64,000 nucleotides of DNA from FEN-1219 sp036563665 (GTDB lineage: Bacteria > Pseudomonadota > Gammaproteobacteria > Steroidobacterales > Rariloculaceae): the NCBI GenBank assembly GCA_036563665.1, contig DATCLY010000063.1, positions 19,464 through 83,463 on the forward strand, written 5' to 3'. The notes beneath the pieces are model-generated. The model did not search any database. It saw nothing but the letters and a program-made list of their open reading frames with translations, and was not told the DNA's origin. Positions 1 to 7,110 of the stretch are shown here, piece by piece. The position numbers and the translations under genes were made by a program. Each line of letters opens with the position of its first letter. The first letter of the stretch is position 1.

Positions 1-545
1 GGAATCGCGAGACGCAGCCGCTCGTCGTTCGTTCGAAAGCCCACCGTGGCCACGAGGTCGAGCTGCCGACGCACCTCGTGCCGCACCACGGGGCCGGGCT
101 CGGTCTCGGGCACCCAGTCCGTCAGGAGCTGATACGGGTTCTCGCGGCAATGTGCCAGTCGGCGCGGGATGTCCGCGAGGTAGCACATCATGGCGGCGGG
201 CAGCGGGCTCTGGCTGTACACCGTGAAGATCACCGCCGCGTCGAACTTCATGGCGGCGAGCTTGCGGATGAGTCGATGATCGTGGGCGCTGCGGGCGCGC
301 TCGGCCGTGGCCTTGACCCAGGGCGCGTCGTACACGATGACCTCGTCCACGTCCGGCGAGAGGCGCCCGACCTCCGCGCCGCTGCGCGACGTGAGCAGCG
401 TGACGTGGCGCTCTGGATGGCCGCGCTTCACCGCCCGCAGCGCGGGCGTGGTCATGAGCACGTCGCCGAGCGCGTCCAGCCGCACGCACAGCACGCGCCG
501 CGCCGTTTGCCAGTAGCGAAGCCTGGGATCCTGCAGCTGCCCCAT
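1..545 (-). CDS. Family 9 (heptosyltransferase-like) glycosyltransferase, cut by window edge
   Basis: Reading the minus strand from the ATG at 545 gives about 181 residues before the left edge; the C-terminal half is missing. The N-terminus has the family 9 pattern of a beta strand followed by RLDALGD (residues 22-28) and then LMTTPALRAVK, matching the nucleotide-sugar glycosyltransferases of the ADP-heptose:LPS type (GT-B fold, cytoplasmic face of the inner membrane). The start lies two bases after the gmhB stop, so it is probably the next gene of the same operon. The acceptor and donor sugar cannot be told; the neighbouring GmhB supports a heptose-type donor but does not prove it. Confidence 0.8.
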   Translation of the reverse strand, partial: MGQLQDPRLRYWQTARRVLCVRLDALGDVLMTTPALRAVKRGHPERHVTLLTSRSGAEVGRLSPDVDEVIVYDAPWVKATAERARSAHDHRLIRKLAAMKFDAAVIFTVYSQSPLPAAMMCYLADIPRRLAHCRENPYQLLTDWVPETEPGPVVRHEVRRQLDLVATVGFRTNDERLRLAI

Positions 546-547
546 CG

Positions 548-1225
548 TCACGCCACCTCGTTCGACGTCTGCACGAGCGAGACAGGGCGAGGCGCGCTCG
601 TCGGCTCGTGCGCGAGGATCACGCCCGCCGCCCACGCGAGATCGGCGACGACGTGGTGCGGCAGGCGCCGAGCGTCGACGCGCCACTCCGTCTCGTTGCC
701 GATGTCCAGGAGCACGGTGCGACACCCGGCGCGCCGACCCGCTTCGATGTCGTCTAGGATGTCGCCCACGAGCCAGGACGCGCGAAGATCGAGGCCGAGG
801 TCGCCGGCCGCCCGGAGCAGCAGGCCCGGCCGCGGCTTGCGGCACGCGCACTCGCGACGGTAGCGAGGCACGGCGCCCTCGGGGTGGTGCGGACACCAGT
901 AGAACCCGTCGAGACGCGCGCCGAGCTCGGCGAACAGCGCCGCGAGCCGCCGGCCGACGGCGCGCACGTCCGCCTCGGCGAAGAAACCTCGCGCGACGCC
1001 CGACTGGTTCGACACCACGACGAGCGCGAAGCCGGCGCGGGCGAGCGCGGGCAGCGCGCGCTCGGCGCCCGGTGCGAGGCGGACGCGGTCCACCGCCACG
1101 TTGTAGGGAACGTCTTCGATCAGCGTGCCGTCCTTGTCGAAGAAGACGGCGGGGCGCAGCGCCGCGTGTTGCCCGCCATCGAGCCCGTCGCCGCCGCGCC
1201 GGGGCGTTGCGATCGTCACGGCCAT
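548..1225 (-). CDS. gmhB: D-glycero-D-manno-heptose 1,7-bisphosphate 7-phosphatase-like HAD phosphatase
   Basis: The 225-residue product is a HAD subfamily IIIA phosphatase. The nucleophile motif DKDGT is at residues 30-34, SNQSG at 72-76 (motif II), and the GmhB zinc site is visible as CPHHPE (111-116) and CAC (126-128), with the acidic motif VGDxxDD near 153-159. GmhB removes the 7-phosphate of heptose 1,7-bisphosphate on the route to ADP-heptose; histidinol-phosphate phosphatase is the closest alternative. I start at the ATG at 1225, which overlaps the SDR gene by ten bases; the open frame extends further upstream only as a shadow of that gene. The context of glycosyltransferases supports a role in surface glycan precursor supply. 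Confidence 0.85.
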   Translation of the reverse strand: MAVTIATPRRGGDGLDGGQHAALRPAVFFDKDGTLIEDVPYNVAVDRVRLAPGAERALPALARAGFALVVVSNQSGVARGFFAEADVRAVGRRLAALFAELGARLDGFYWCPHHPEGAVPRYRRECACRKPRPGLLLRAAGDLGLDLRASWLVGDILDDIEAGRRAGCRTVLLDIGNETEWRVDARRLPHHVVADLAWAAGVILAHEPTSAPRPVSLVQTSNEVA

Positions 1226-1977
1226 GACGTCTCCCGCTCCGGCAGGACCATGAGCTCCGGGATCACCGTGCCGCGCGGCTGCGTCAGCACGAACCGCACC
1301 GCCTCCGCCACGTTCTCCGGCTCCTGCAGCACCGACCGATCGATGTCCGGAAAGCGATCGAGCAGGAACGGCGTGCGCATGCCGCCCGCGATCAGCGCCG
1401 TCACCCGAATGCCGTGCTCGCGCCCCTCCACGTGCAACGCGTGGCTGAGTCCCAGCAGGCCCCACTTGCTCGCGTGGTAGGCGGCCGCGTTGGCCCATGC
1501 GCGCCGCGCCGCCGTGGACACCACGTTCACCACGTGCCCGCCGTCCGGCTGCCCGCGCATCTGCTCGAATGCGAGCTTCGCGAGCACGAGCGGGCCGCGC
1601 AGATTCACGGCGAGCACGCGATCCCACTCCTCGAGCGAGAGCTCGAGCACGGACTTGGTCACGTCGGTGCCCGCGTTGTTGACCAGCGCATCGAGACGAC
1701 CGTGCTGCGCGACGATCGCGGCTACGCATTCGGCCGCCCGGCGCTCGTCGCGCACGTCGAGCCCGAGCGCGCTCGCGGCACCGCCTTTCGAGGCCACGTC
1801 GTCCGCGGTGAGTCCCGCGCGCTTCGCGTCCGCGTCCGTGGCGACCACCACGGCGCCGGCCGCGCCGAGCGTTCGGCACACGGCCGCGCCAAGGCCGCTG
1901 CCCGCGCCCGTCACGAGCACGACGCGCCCTTCGAGGCTCGCGCCGCGCGCCGGCGCTGGATCTTCCCGCGCCGTCAT
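1216..1977 (-). CDS. Short-chain dehydrogenase/reductase in glycan cluster
   Basis: This is a 253-residue classical SDR. It has the Rossmann motif TGAGSGLG (residues 23-30), NNAG (100-103), catalytic Ser154, and YHASK with Tyr167 and Lys171. The substrate is not evident from the sequence. Because it sits between a family 4 glycosyltransferase and gmhB and overlaps both (four and ten bases), a reduction or epimerisation step on a sugar is possible, but SDRs of this length also act on many alcohols. The coupled overlaps argue for one transcript with its neighbours. Confidence 0.85.
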   Translation of the reverse strand: MTAREDPAPARGASLEGRVVLVTGAGSGLGAAVCRTLGAAGAVVVATDADAKRAGLTADDVASKGGAASALGLDVRDERRAAECVAAIVAQHGRLDALVNNAGTDVTKSVLELSLEEWDRVLAVNLRGPLVLAKLAFEQMRGQPDGGHVVNVVSTAARRAWANAAAYHASKWGLLGLSHALHVEGREHGIRVTALIAGGMRTPFLLDRFPDIDRSVLQEPENVAEAVRFVLTQPRGTVIPELMVLPERETSWP

Positions 1978-3395
1978 CTAGGTCCCCTGCCCTCGTCGTT
2001 CTCCTTGAGCCTCGCCGCGCCGGACGCCGTGCGGGGACCCAGCGTGCGGCTCGCCGTGCCGCCGGACCGCCGCGCCGGCCGCGGCGCCACGGCCACCGGC
2101 AGCGAGGCGCCGGACCCCGCGCTCGCGGCCGCGGCCCCGACCTGACGGTAGTCGTCCTGCGCTTGGCGACGGCCGGCGAGGGCCGCCTCGTACGCGAGCT
2201 CGATGTCGTGGGCGACCCGTGCCCAGGTGAAATGCCGGATCACGCGCGCGCGCCCGAATCGCCCCATGCGACGGCGCAGCCGCGGATTTCCATGGAGCTC
2301 CGCCAGGCACCGTGCGAGCGCAACCGCGTCGGCGGGCGGCACGAGACAGCCCGTGACGCCGTCCTGCACGGTGTACTTGACGCCGCCGACTCGGCTGCCC
2401 ACCACGGGCACGGCGCAGGCCATGGCCTCGAGCGGCGTGATGCCGAACGGCTCGTACCACGGCAGCGTCACGAACACGTCCGCGGCGCTGTAGTAGTAGC
2501 GCAGCACGTCCCGGTCGCGACGGCCGGTGAAGAGCACGAGGTCGCGAATCCCCTGCTCGCGCGCGATGGCGCGGAGCCTGCCGATCTCGGGCGTGAGCGA
2601 CGGATCGGGCCGATGCGATTCGCCGCCCACGATCAGCAGGCGCGCGTCGACGCCGGTGGCGCGAACGAAGCGCGCGAACCCCTCGATCGCGGTGGCGATG
2701 CCTTTGCGCGGCACGAGCCGCCCGAGCTGCAGCACGACGAACGCGCCGCGCGGCAGACCCAGCGCGGCGCGCGCGCGACGCTTCGGCACGGGCGCGAGCT
2801 CCGTGGGGTCGAAGCCGCAGGGCACCACGCTGATGCGCTCGGGATCGGCCCCGTAGTGGTGCAGCAGGTCGAGCCGGTCCTGCGGGCACTCCGCGATGAT
2901 GCGGTCCGCCGACTTGGCGATGCGCTCCTCGATCTCGAAGCGCGCGTCCGGGAAGCGATCGTTGCCGCCCTGATGCGCGCGACGGATGCGCCCGAGGGCG
3001 TGGAACGTGATCACGAACGGGATGTCGAGCGCGCGCTTGATCTCGAGGGCCGCGAGGCCCGACATCCAGAAATGCGCGTGCACGAGATCGTAGCGCCTGC
3101 GGCGGCACACCCGCCGGACGAAGCGCGTGAACTCCGCCATGTACGGCAGCAGCTCCTCCTTGGGCGTGGGCTGCGCGGGACCCGCCGGCACGTGGACCAC
3201 GCGGGCCCCAGGCTGCCACTGCACCACCTCCGGGAGCTCCGGCGAGTCGCGCCGGGTGAACACGTCCACTTCGAAGCCGCGCAGCGCGAGCCAGCGCGTG
3301 AGATGAGCGACGTAGACGTTCTGGCCGCCGCTGTCGACACCTCCTTGTGCGACGAGCGGCGAAGCGTGGTCGCTGATCATGGCGATTCTACGCAT
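1974..3395 (-). CDS. Family 4 glycosyltransferase (sucrose-phosphate-synthase/MshA-like)
   Basis: The 473-residue GT-B retaining glycosyltransferase begins MRRIAMISDHASPL, followed by GGVDSGGQNVYV, the glycine-rich acceptor-side loop found in sucrose-synthase-like and MshA-like members. The C-terminal donor domain shows LGRLVPRKGI and the EPFGITPLEAMAC nucleotide-sugar signature. The last 70 residues are low-complexity Ala/Arg/Gly-rich and probably disordered. The start is supported by a strong AGGAGG about seven bases upstream of the ATG at 3395. The gene overlaps the preceding glycosyltransferase by eight bases and the SDR by four, so it is part of the same operon. Confidence 0.9.
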   Translation of the reverse strand: MRRIAMISDHASPLVAQGGVDSGGQNVYVAHLTRWLALRGFEVDVFTRRDSPELPEVVQWQPGARVVHVPAGPAQPTPKEELLPYMAEFTRFVRRVCRRRRYDLVHAHFWMSGLAALEIKRALDIPFVITFHALGRIRRAHQGGNDRFPDARFEIEERIAKSADRIIAECPQDRLDLLHHYGADPERISVVPCGFDPTELAPVPKRRARAALGLPRGAFVVLQLGRLVPRKGIATAIEGFARFVRATGVDARLLIVGGESHRPDPSLTPEIGRLRAIAREQGIRDLVLFTGRRDRDVLRYYYSAADVFVTLPWYEPFGITPLEAMACAVPVVGSRVGGVKYTVQDGVTGCLVPPADAVALARCLAELHGNPRLRRRMGRFGRARVIRHFTWARVAHDIELAYEAALAGRRQAQDDYRQVGAAAASAGSGASLPVAVAPRPARRSGGTASRTLGPRTASGAARLKENDEGRGPR

Positions 3396-4374
3396 AGGCG
3401 GACCTCCTTTCCGTCCTGGAGAGGCGCCGACCCGTCACGTCGGCGAGCGCCGCGTTCCAATCGCTGATGAAACGCCCGATGCCGAAGCGCTCCTGCGCAG
3501 TGCGGCGGGCGTTCGCGCCGAGCCGCCGAGCCTCCCGGCCGTCGGCCAGCAGCCGGCGCATGGCGTCGACCAGCACGTCGATGCGGGTATCGACGAAGCC
3601 CGATACGCCGTTCGTGATCACGGTGGTCATCTCGGTCGTCGCGAGGGCGACGACCGGCACGCCGAGCAGCATGGCTTCGCATACGGCGAGGCCGAGGCTC
3701 GTGTAGCGAATGGGATGGAAGAAGAAGCGATGCCGCGCGGCGAGCATGGGCAGCTCCGCGTGGCTCGCTTCTCCGAGCCCGCCGATCCGCTCCGACTCCA
3801 TACCCACCACCTCGAGGGGGACTCGCTCGCGCACGACCGCGAGCACGTCCGCGCCGAGCCGCCGCCCCCGTGTCGGCAAGCCGTTCACCACGACGATGCC
3901 GCGCTCGAGCTCGCCCGTGTACCGCGCAGAGTCGGGCACGACGACGCCGTGCTCGATCACGCGAGTCGGCGTGCGGCCGGCGTCCCACATGAGATCGTTG
4001 AACGCGGTGACGTGGACGAGCAGCACGTCGGGATCGTCCACGGGGTGGTGCGTATCCGTCGGGTGCTCGCGGGGCGGGTCGTGCTCGAGAAAGATGCGCG
4101 GCAGCCGCCGCTGCGCCGGCGACAGGATCTCGAACTGGTCGATCTCCCAGTTCCTGCGCGACTGGAACAGGATGCAATCGAGCCCGAGATCGCGAATGCG
4201 GTCCGCCGGCACGTCCACCACGTTGTCCGACCACGGGAAGCCCGGCAGCCGGCCCCCGTATCCTTCCGGACGCCCGGGCTTCACGGGCAGATAGAGTCGA
4301 TGCGGCACGTGCGACAGGTAGTAAAGATAGCTGCCGTGCACGTGCCAGGTGAGGATGTCGAGCGGACGTGTCAC
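3388..4374 (-). CDS. Family 4-like glycosyltransferase
   Basis: From the GTG at 4374 the product is 328 residues. The GTG start overlaps the upstream stop as GTGA, the usual translational-coupling arrangement, and longer in-frame readings only shadow the upstream gene. The N-terminal half (TWHVHGSYLYYL) has an unusual acceptor domain; the C-terminal half carries FFHPIRYTSLGLAVCEAMLLGVPV and a VSGFVDT segment typical of the donor-binding domain of GT4-type enzymes. The role is transfer of a sugar from a nucleotide donor in surface glycan synthesis; the specific sugar is unknown. Confidence 0.82.
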   Translation of the reverse strand: MTRPLDILTWHVHGSYLYYLSHVPHRLYLPVKPGRPEGYGGRLPGFPWSDNVVDVPADRIRDLGLDCILFQSRRNWEIDQFEILSPAQRRLPRIFLEHDPPREHPTDTHHPVDDPDVLLVHVTAFNDLMWDAGRTPTRVIEHGVVVPDSARYTGELERGIVVVNGLPTRGRRLGADVLAVVRERVPLEVVGMESERIGGLGEASHAELPMLAARHRFFFHPIRYTSLGLAVCEAMLLGVPVVALATTEMTTVITNGVSGFVDTRIDVLVDAMRRLLADGREARRLGANARRTAQERFGIGRFISDWNAALADVTGRRLSRTERRSAYA

Positions 4375-4940
4375 GGGCGAGCTCCTTCGGCCGCCGGCGG
4401 GGCCGGCCCGGCCGCGCGCGCAGCGCCGCCGCACGTCCGCACGCCGATCGCCCGCAGCAGAAAGAGATGGCGATCGGGCTGCGACAAGTCCGCTGGCGGC
4501 GGCACCGCCTGCGTGAGCAGCGCGCCGCCGAACTCGGCGCAGAGCCCCGCGCGCCGCGGAATGCCCGCGAGGTAGCACAGATAGGCCGGCAGGAACGGGG
4601 CGTGCCCGGTCTCCGTCAGCACGATGGCCGCGGACGGCGCCGCGGCCCGCAGCGCCTTCACCGCGCGGTCCACGGCGCGCCGGAGACGAGCGGGCTGCGC
4701 GTGCGCGCCTTGGTGCGGTGCGGGATAGAGCACCACGCGGTCGGCCGGGCGCGATGTCACGGCCGGCAGCTCCAACGCCGCGGGCCACAGCAGCACGATC
4801 TGCGCGGCCGGCAACGCGCGACGCACCGCCTGCACCGTCGGTGCGAGCGCGCGAGCACCCGCGGCGGTGCCGGCGTAGGCCGCCACGATCGCGTTCCGCT
4901 CCGCACGCCATGCGGCACCGGGGATCGAGGTCACCGTCAT
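4371..4940 (-). CDS. Half-length family 9 glycosyltransferase-like protein
   Basis: The 189-residue protein resembles only the N-terminal Rossmann half of a family 9 glycosyltransferase. It shares the layout of the complete neighbour and of the enzyme at the left edge: PTVQAVRRALP, LLWPAAL, then a PFLPAYLCYLAGIPRRAGL helix-turn that parallels the PLPAAMMCYLADIPRRLAH stretch at the left edge. The C-terminal donor-binding half (HPGA, TNDTG) is absent. The canonical glycine-rich GxxGD is replaced by TAAGARALAP. Both ends are coupled to neighbours by four-base overlaps, so this is a maintained short gene rather than an obvious truncation. It may be an accessory or non-catalytic subunit; function is not established. 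Confidence 0.7.
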   Translation of the reverse strand: MTVTSIPGAAWRAERNAIVAAYAGTAAGARALAPTVQAVRRALPAAQIVLLWPAALELPAVTSRPADRVVLYPAPHQGAHAQPARLRRAVDRAVKALRAAAPSAAIVLTETGHAPFLPAYLCYLAGIPRRAGLCAEFGGALLTQAVPPPADLSQPDRHLFLLRAIGVRTCGGAARAAGPAPPAAEGARP

Positions 4941-5977
4941 CGCCGCTCCTGCGCCTCGAGCAACGCGAGCGCCTCTTGCCCGGTCTCGTGCGCGGCCGGC
5001 ACGTCGCTCCACGACGTGCGCATGGCTGCGGCGGCCGAGCTCGCGAGCGAGCGTGCGAGCACCGGTCGATGACGCGCGCGATCGAGCGGCGCCCACCGAT
5101 CGGGATCGGAGGCGAGGAAGATCACGACGCTCGGTGTACGCAGCGCCGCGGCGAGATGCGACACGCCGGTGTCGTTGGTGACGAGCAAGGCGCAGCGCTC
5201 GAGCAGAGCGGCCGTGCCGCCGAGCGAGGTTTCGCCCGCGGCGTTCACCGCGGCGTGCGTCATCCGCGCCGCCACCGCGTCCGCGGTCGCCCGCTCCGCC
5301 GCGGTGCCGGTCAGCACCACCTGATAGCCGCGCGCAGCGACCTCGTCCGCCACGCACGCGAAGCGCTCCACCGGCCAGCGGCGCGCCGGATCGCGCGCGC
5401 CGGGATGAACGCAGACGAAGCGTCGCGGCTCGAGCTTCCCGAGCAGCGGATGCGCTCGCAGCGCTTCGCGATCGGCGTCCGTGACGGGGAAGGCGAGCGC
5501 CTCGCCCTGCGCGGGACAACCCAGCGATTCGGCGAGATGGAGGCATCGCCGGATCTCGGAGCCCGTCTCGACGTATGGAAAAAAGGTGGCGGCGCTCGGG
5601 CGGAAGAATCCCGGCCGATAGAACCCCGCCACTTCGCGAGCGCCCAGCAGCGCCGTGAAGGCATTCGTCAAGATTCCGCTGCCGTGCATCTGGATGGCGA
5701 GGTCGTACGGTTCGGCGCGAGTGCGATCGAGGAACGCCGAAAGCGCGCGCGGCGAGTAGGGCTGCTCCGGGATCCCGGGGTAGCCGGGGAACGGCACAAG
5801 CGAATCGAGCAGCGCGCCGAACCGGCGGACGAACCAGGCACAACTCGACAATCCGATCAGCGTGATCTGCGCCCGCGGATAACGGTGACGCAACGCGCGC
5901 AACGCCGGCACTGCGCACAGCATGTCTCCGAGGCCGTGCAGTGCTCTGACGACGGCTATTCGAGCGGCGCTCCTCAA
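4937..5977 (-). CDS. Family 9 (heptosyltransferase-like) glycosyltransferase
   Basis: This is a complete family 9 enzyme: RIAVVRALHGLGDML near the N-terminus, VHPGARDPARRWP at the domain junction, and LVTNDTGVSHLAAAL in the donor-binding half. The family transfers heptose or related sugars from ADP-activated donors in LPS core synthesis at the cytoplasmic face of the inner membrane. No ATG is available. I chose the TTG at 5977 (346 residues, the usual family length, starting just before the first beta strand); another in-frame TTG at 6085 would add 36 residues that do not look like protein. It overlaps the next gene by four bases and is the first gene of the operon. Confidence 0.82.
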   Translation of the reverse strand: MRSAARIAVVRALHGLGDMLCAVPALRALRHRYPRAQITLIGLSSCAWFVRRFGALLDSLVPFPGYPGIPEQPYSPRALSAFLDRTRAEPYDLAIQMHGSGILTNAFTALLGAREVAGFYRPGFFRPSAATFFPYVETGSEIRRCLHLAESLGCPAQGEALAFPVTDADREALRAHPLLGKLEPRRFVCVHPGARDPARRWPVERFACVADEVAARGYQVVLTGTAAERATADAVAARMTHAAVNAAGETSLGGTAALLERCALLVTNDTGVSHLAAALRTPSVVIFLASDPDRWAPLDRARHRPVLARSLASSAAAAMRTSWSDVPAAHETGQEALALLEAQERR

Positions 5978-6283
5978 GCGGCCGGTGCCCCGCCGTCGAA
6001 CGAGACACTTCGAACGTTGGACGGTCTCCGTATCCGCATGCGCTTTTCCCGTCCCGGCACACCGCCGGGGCTGGCGAAGATGCAATCATCGTGCCTGCCG
6101 TTCGACCGGCGCGGACTGCGCGTCGAAGCACGGCGCGCCGCGACCGCTTCGCGGCCAGGTGCGCGTTTTTTAAGCAGCTACGGACGCTCCCGGGCGCGGG
6201 AGCACGACGTCGCCGCGCACCGCACGGCTAGCGTATTCTTCAACGCGGGATAAGAAATTGCAGAGTCGGTAAACGAGCGACGC
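5978..6283. other. Intergenic leader upstream of the glycosyltransferase operon
   Basis: About 300 bases lie between the DksA-like gene and the first glycosyltransferase. No convincing gene is seen. A run of six T on the plus strand (6166-6171) follows a short GC hairpin, but no plus-strand gene ends here. The promoter of the glycosyltransferase operon should be in this stretch; I could not pick out a clear -35/-10 pair. Confidence 0.4.
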
Positions 6284-6685
6284 TCAGAGCGACGGCGTCG
6301 TCTCCTTGAGTCGCTCGATGCGCGCCTGGCATTCGATGCAGAGCGGCGTCTCGGGTATCGCGCGCAGCCGCTCGACACCGATCGGTCGTCCGCAAGACTG
6401 ACAGATGCCGTAGCTGCCGGACGCGATCCTCCCGAGCGCGGCCTGAATCGCCCGCAGCTCGTCCACGTCGCGATCGATCTCCGCCAGGTTCAAGTGCGAC
6501 AACAGATCCGCGACGGCGCGGTCGTCGGGGTCGGCCTGCTCGAGCAGGTCCGCCTGCTGCTGGCCGCGGTGCTTGGCGACCTCGCGCTGCACGTCGGCGA
6601 AGAGCTCGCGCTGCCGGCGGCGCAACCGCTCTTCGAACTCCGCGAAGTCGATGTCGTTGCGTTCGGGATCCCGGGCTGTCGGCAT
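6284..6685 (-). CDS. DksA/TraR-family zinc-finger protein
   Basis: The 133-residue protein has a long charged coiled-coil-like N-terminal part (residues 10-85) and a C4 zinc finger with Cys95/Cys98 and Cys116/Cys119 (CQSC and CIEC). This is the DksA/TraR family, whose best known members bind in the RNA polymerase secondary channel; many short paralogues have unknown targets. I prefer the ATG at 6685 because GGGAG lies about eight bases upstream; a GTG at 6709 is the alternative. It is divergent from the EF-hand gene at 6813 across a 127-base region that contains a sigma-54-type promoter. A general stress or regulatory role is an inference. Confidence 0.85.
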   Translation of the reverse strand: MPTARDPERNDIDFAEFEERLRRRQRELFADVQREVAKHRGQQQADLLEQADPDDRAVADLLSHLNLAEIDRDVDELRAIQAALGRIASGSYGICQSCGRPIGVERLRAIPETPLCIECQARIERLKETTPSL

Positions 6686-6762
6686 GACGGCGCTCCCGTG
6701 TCGAGCCACGTGCTGAGCAGGGCGCGCTGCAATTTCCGTACCGGTGCTCGGCCGCCAGGTGA

Positions 6763-6778
6763 TGGCACGGCTCTTGCT
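6763..6778 (+). promoter_or_regulatory. Putative sigma-54 (-24/-12) promoter of the EF-hand gene
   Basis: TGGCAC at 6763-6768 and TTGCT at 6774-6778 are separated by five bases, putting the invariant GG and GC ten bases apart as in RpoN promoters. The expected start is near 6789, leaving a short leader before the GAGGGG ribosome site at 6801 and the ATG at 6813. Sigma-54 promoters need an activator ATPase bound upstream; no binding site is recognised here. Confidence 0.7.
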
Positions 6779-6812
6779 CGAGGACGGCGGGCCTCACATG
6801 GAGGGGGAACGC

Positions 6813-7031
6813 ATGAAGAAGCAGTTGGCCCTTGCGATCCTGGCAACCGGCGTAGCAGGCCTCGCGGCGGCGCAGCGGGACATGCCCACGTTCGAGGAGG
6901 TGGATCAGAACCAGGACGGCATGATCAGCCGCACGGAAGCGGCCGTCGTGGAAGGCCTCGAGTTCTCGGTCGCCGACGCGAACCAGGACGGCTACATCGA
7001 TCGCGAGGAATACGAGGAGATCGCGGAGTAG
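6813..7031 (+). CDS. Small exported EF-hand protein
   Basis: This 72-residue protein has an N-terminal signal peptide (KKQLALAILATGVAGLAAA, cleavage probably before residue 21 or so) and two canonical EF-hand loops. Loop 1 spans residues 31-42 and loop 2 spans 55-66; each keeps Asp at positions 1 and 5, Gly at 6, a hydrophobic at 8 and Glu at 12. Ca2+ binding in the periplasm is therefore likely. The ATG at 6813 has GAGGGG about seven bases upstream. The sigma-54-type promoter directly before it suggests conditional expression. Its partner or target is unknown. Confidence 0.85.
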   Translation: MKKQLALAILATGVAGLAAAQRDMPTFEEVDQNQDGMISRTEAAVVEGLEFSVADANQDGYIDREEYEEIAE

Positions 7032-7110
7032 CGACGCGTCCTCCGCGGCTCGCCCGCGGGAACGCCGCGCAGACGCATCGCGGCGGGGATCACGCCACCT
7101 GCGGTGCCGC

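Noticed and set aside
6166..6171. T-run as a plus-strand intrinsic terminator
   Set aside because: The nearest stem ends about 11 bases earlier and no plus-strand gene precedes it.
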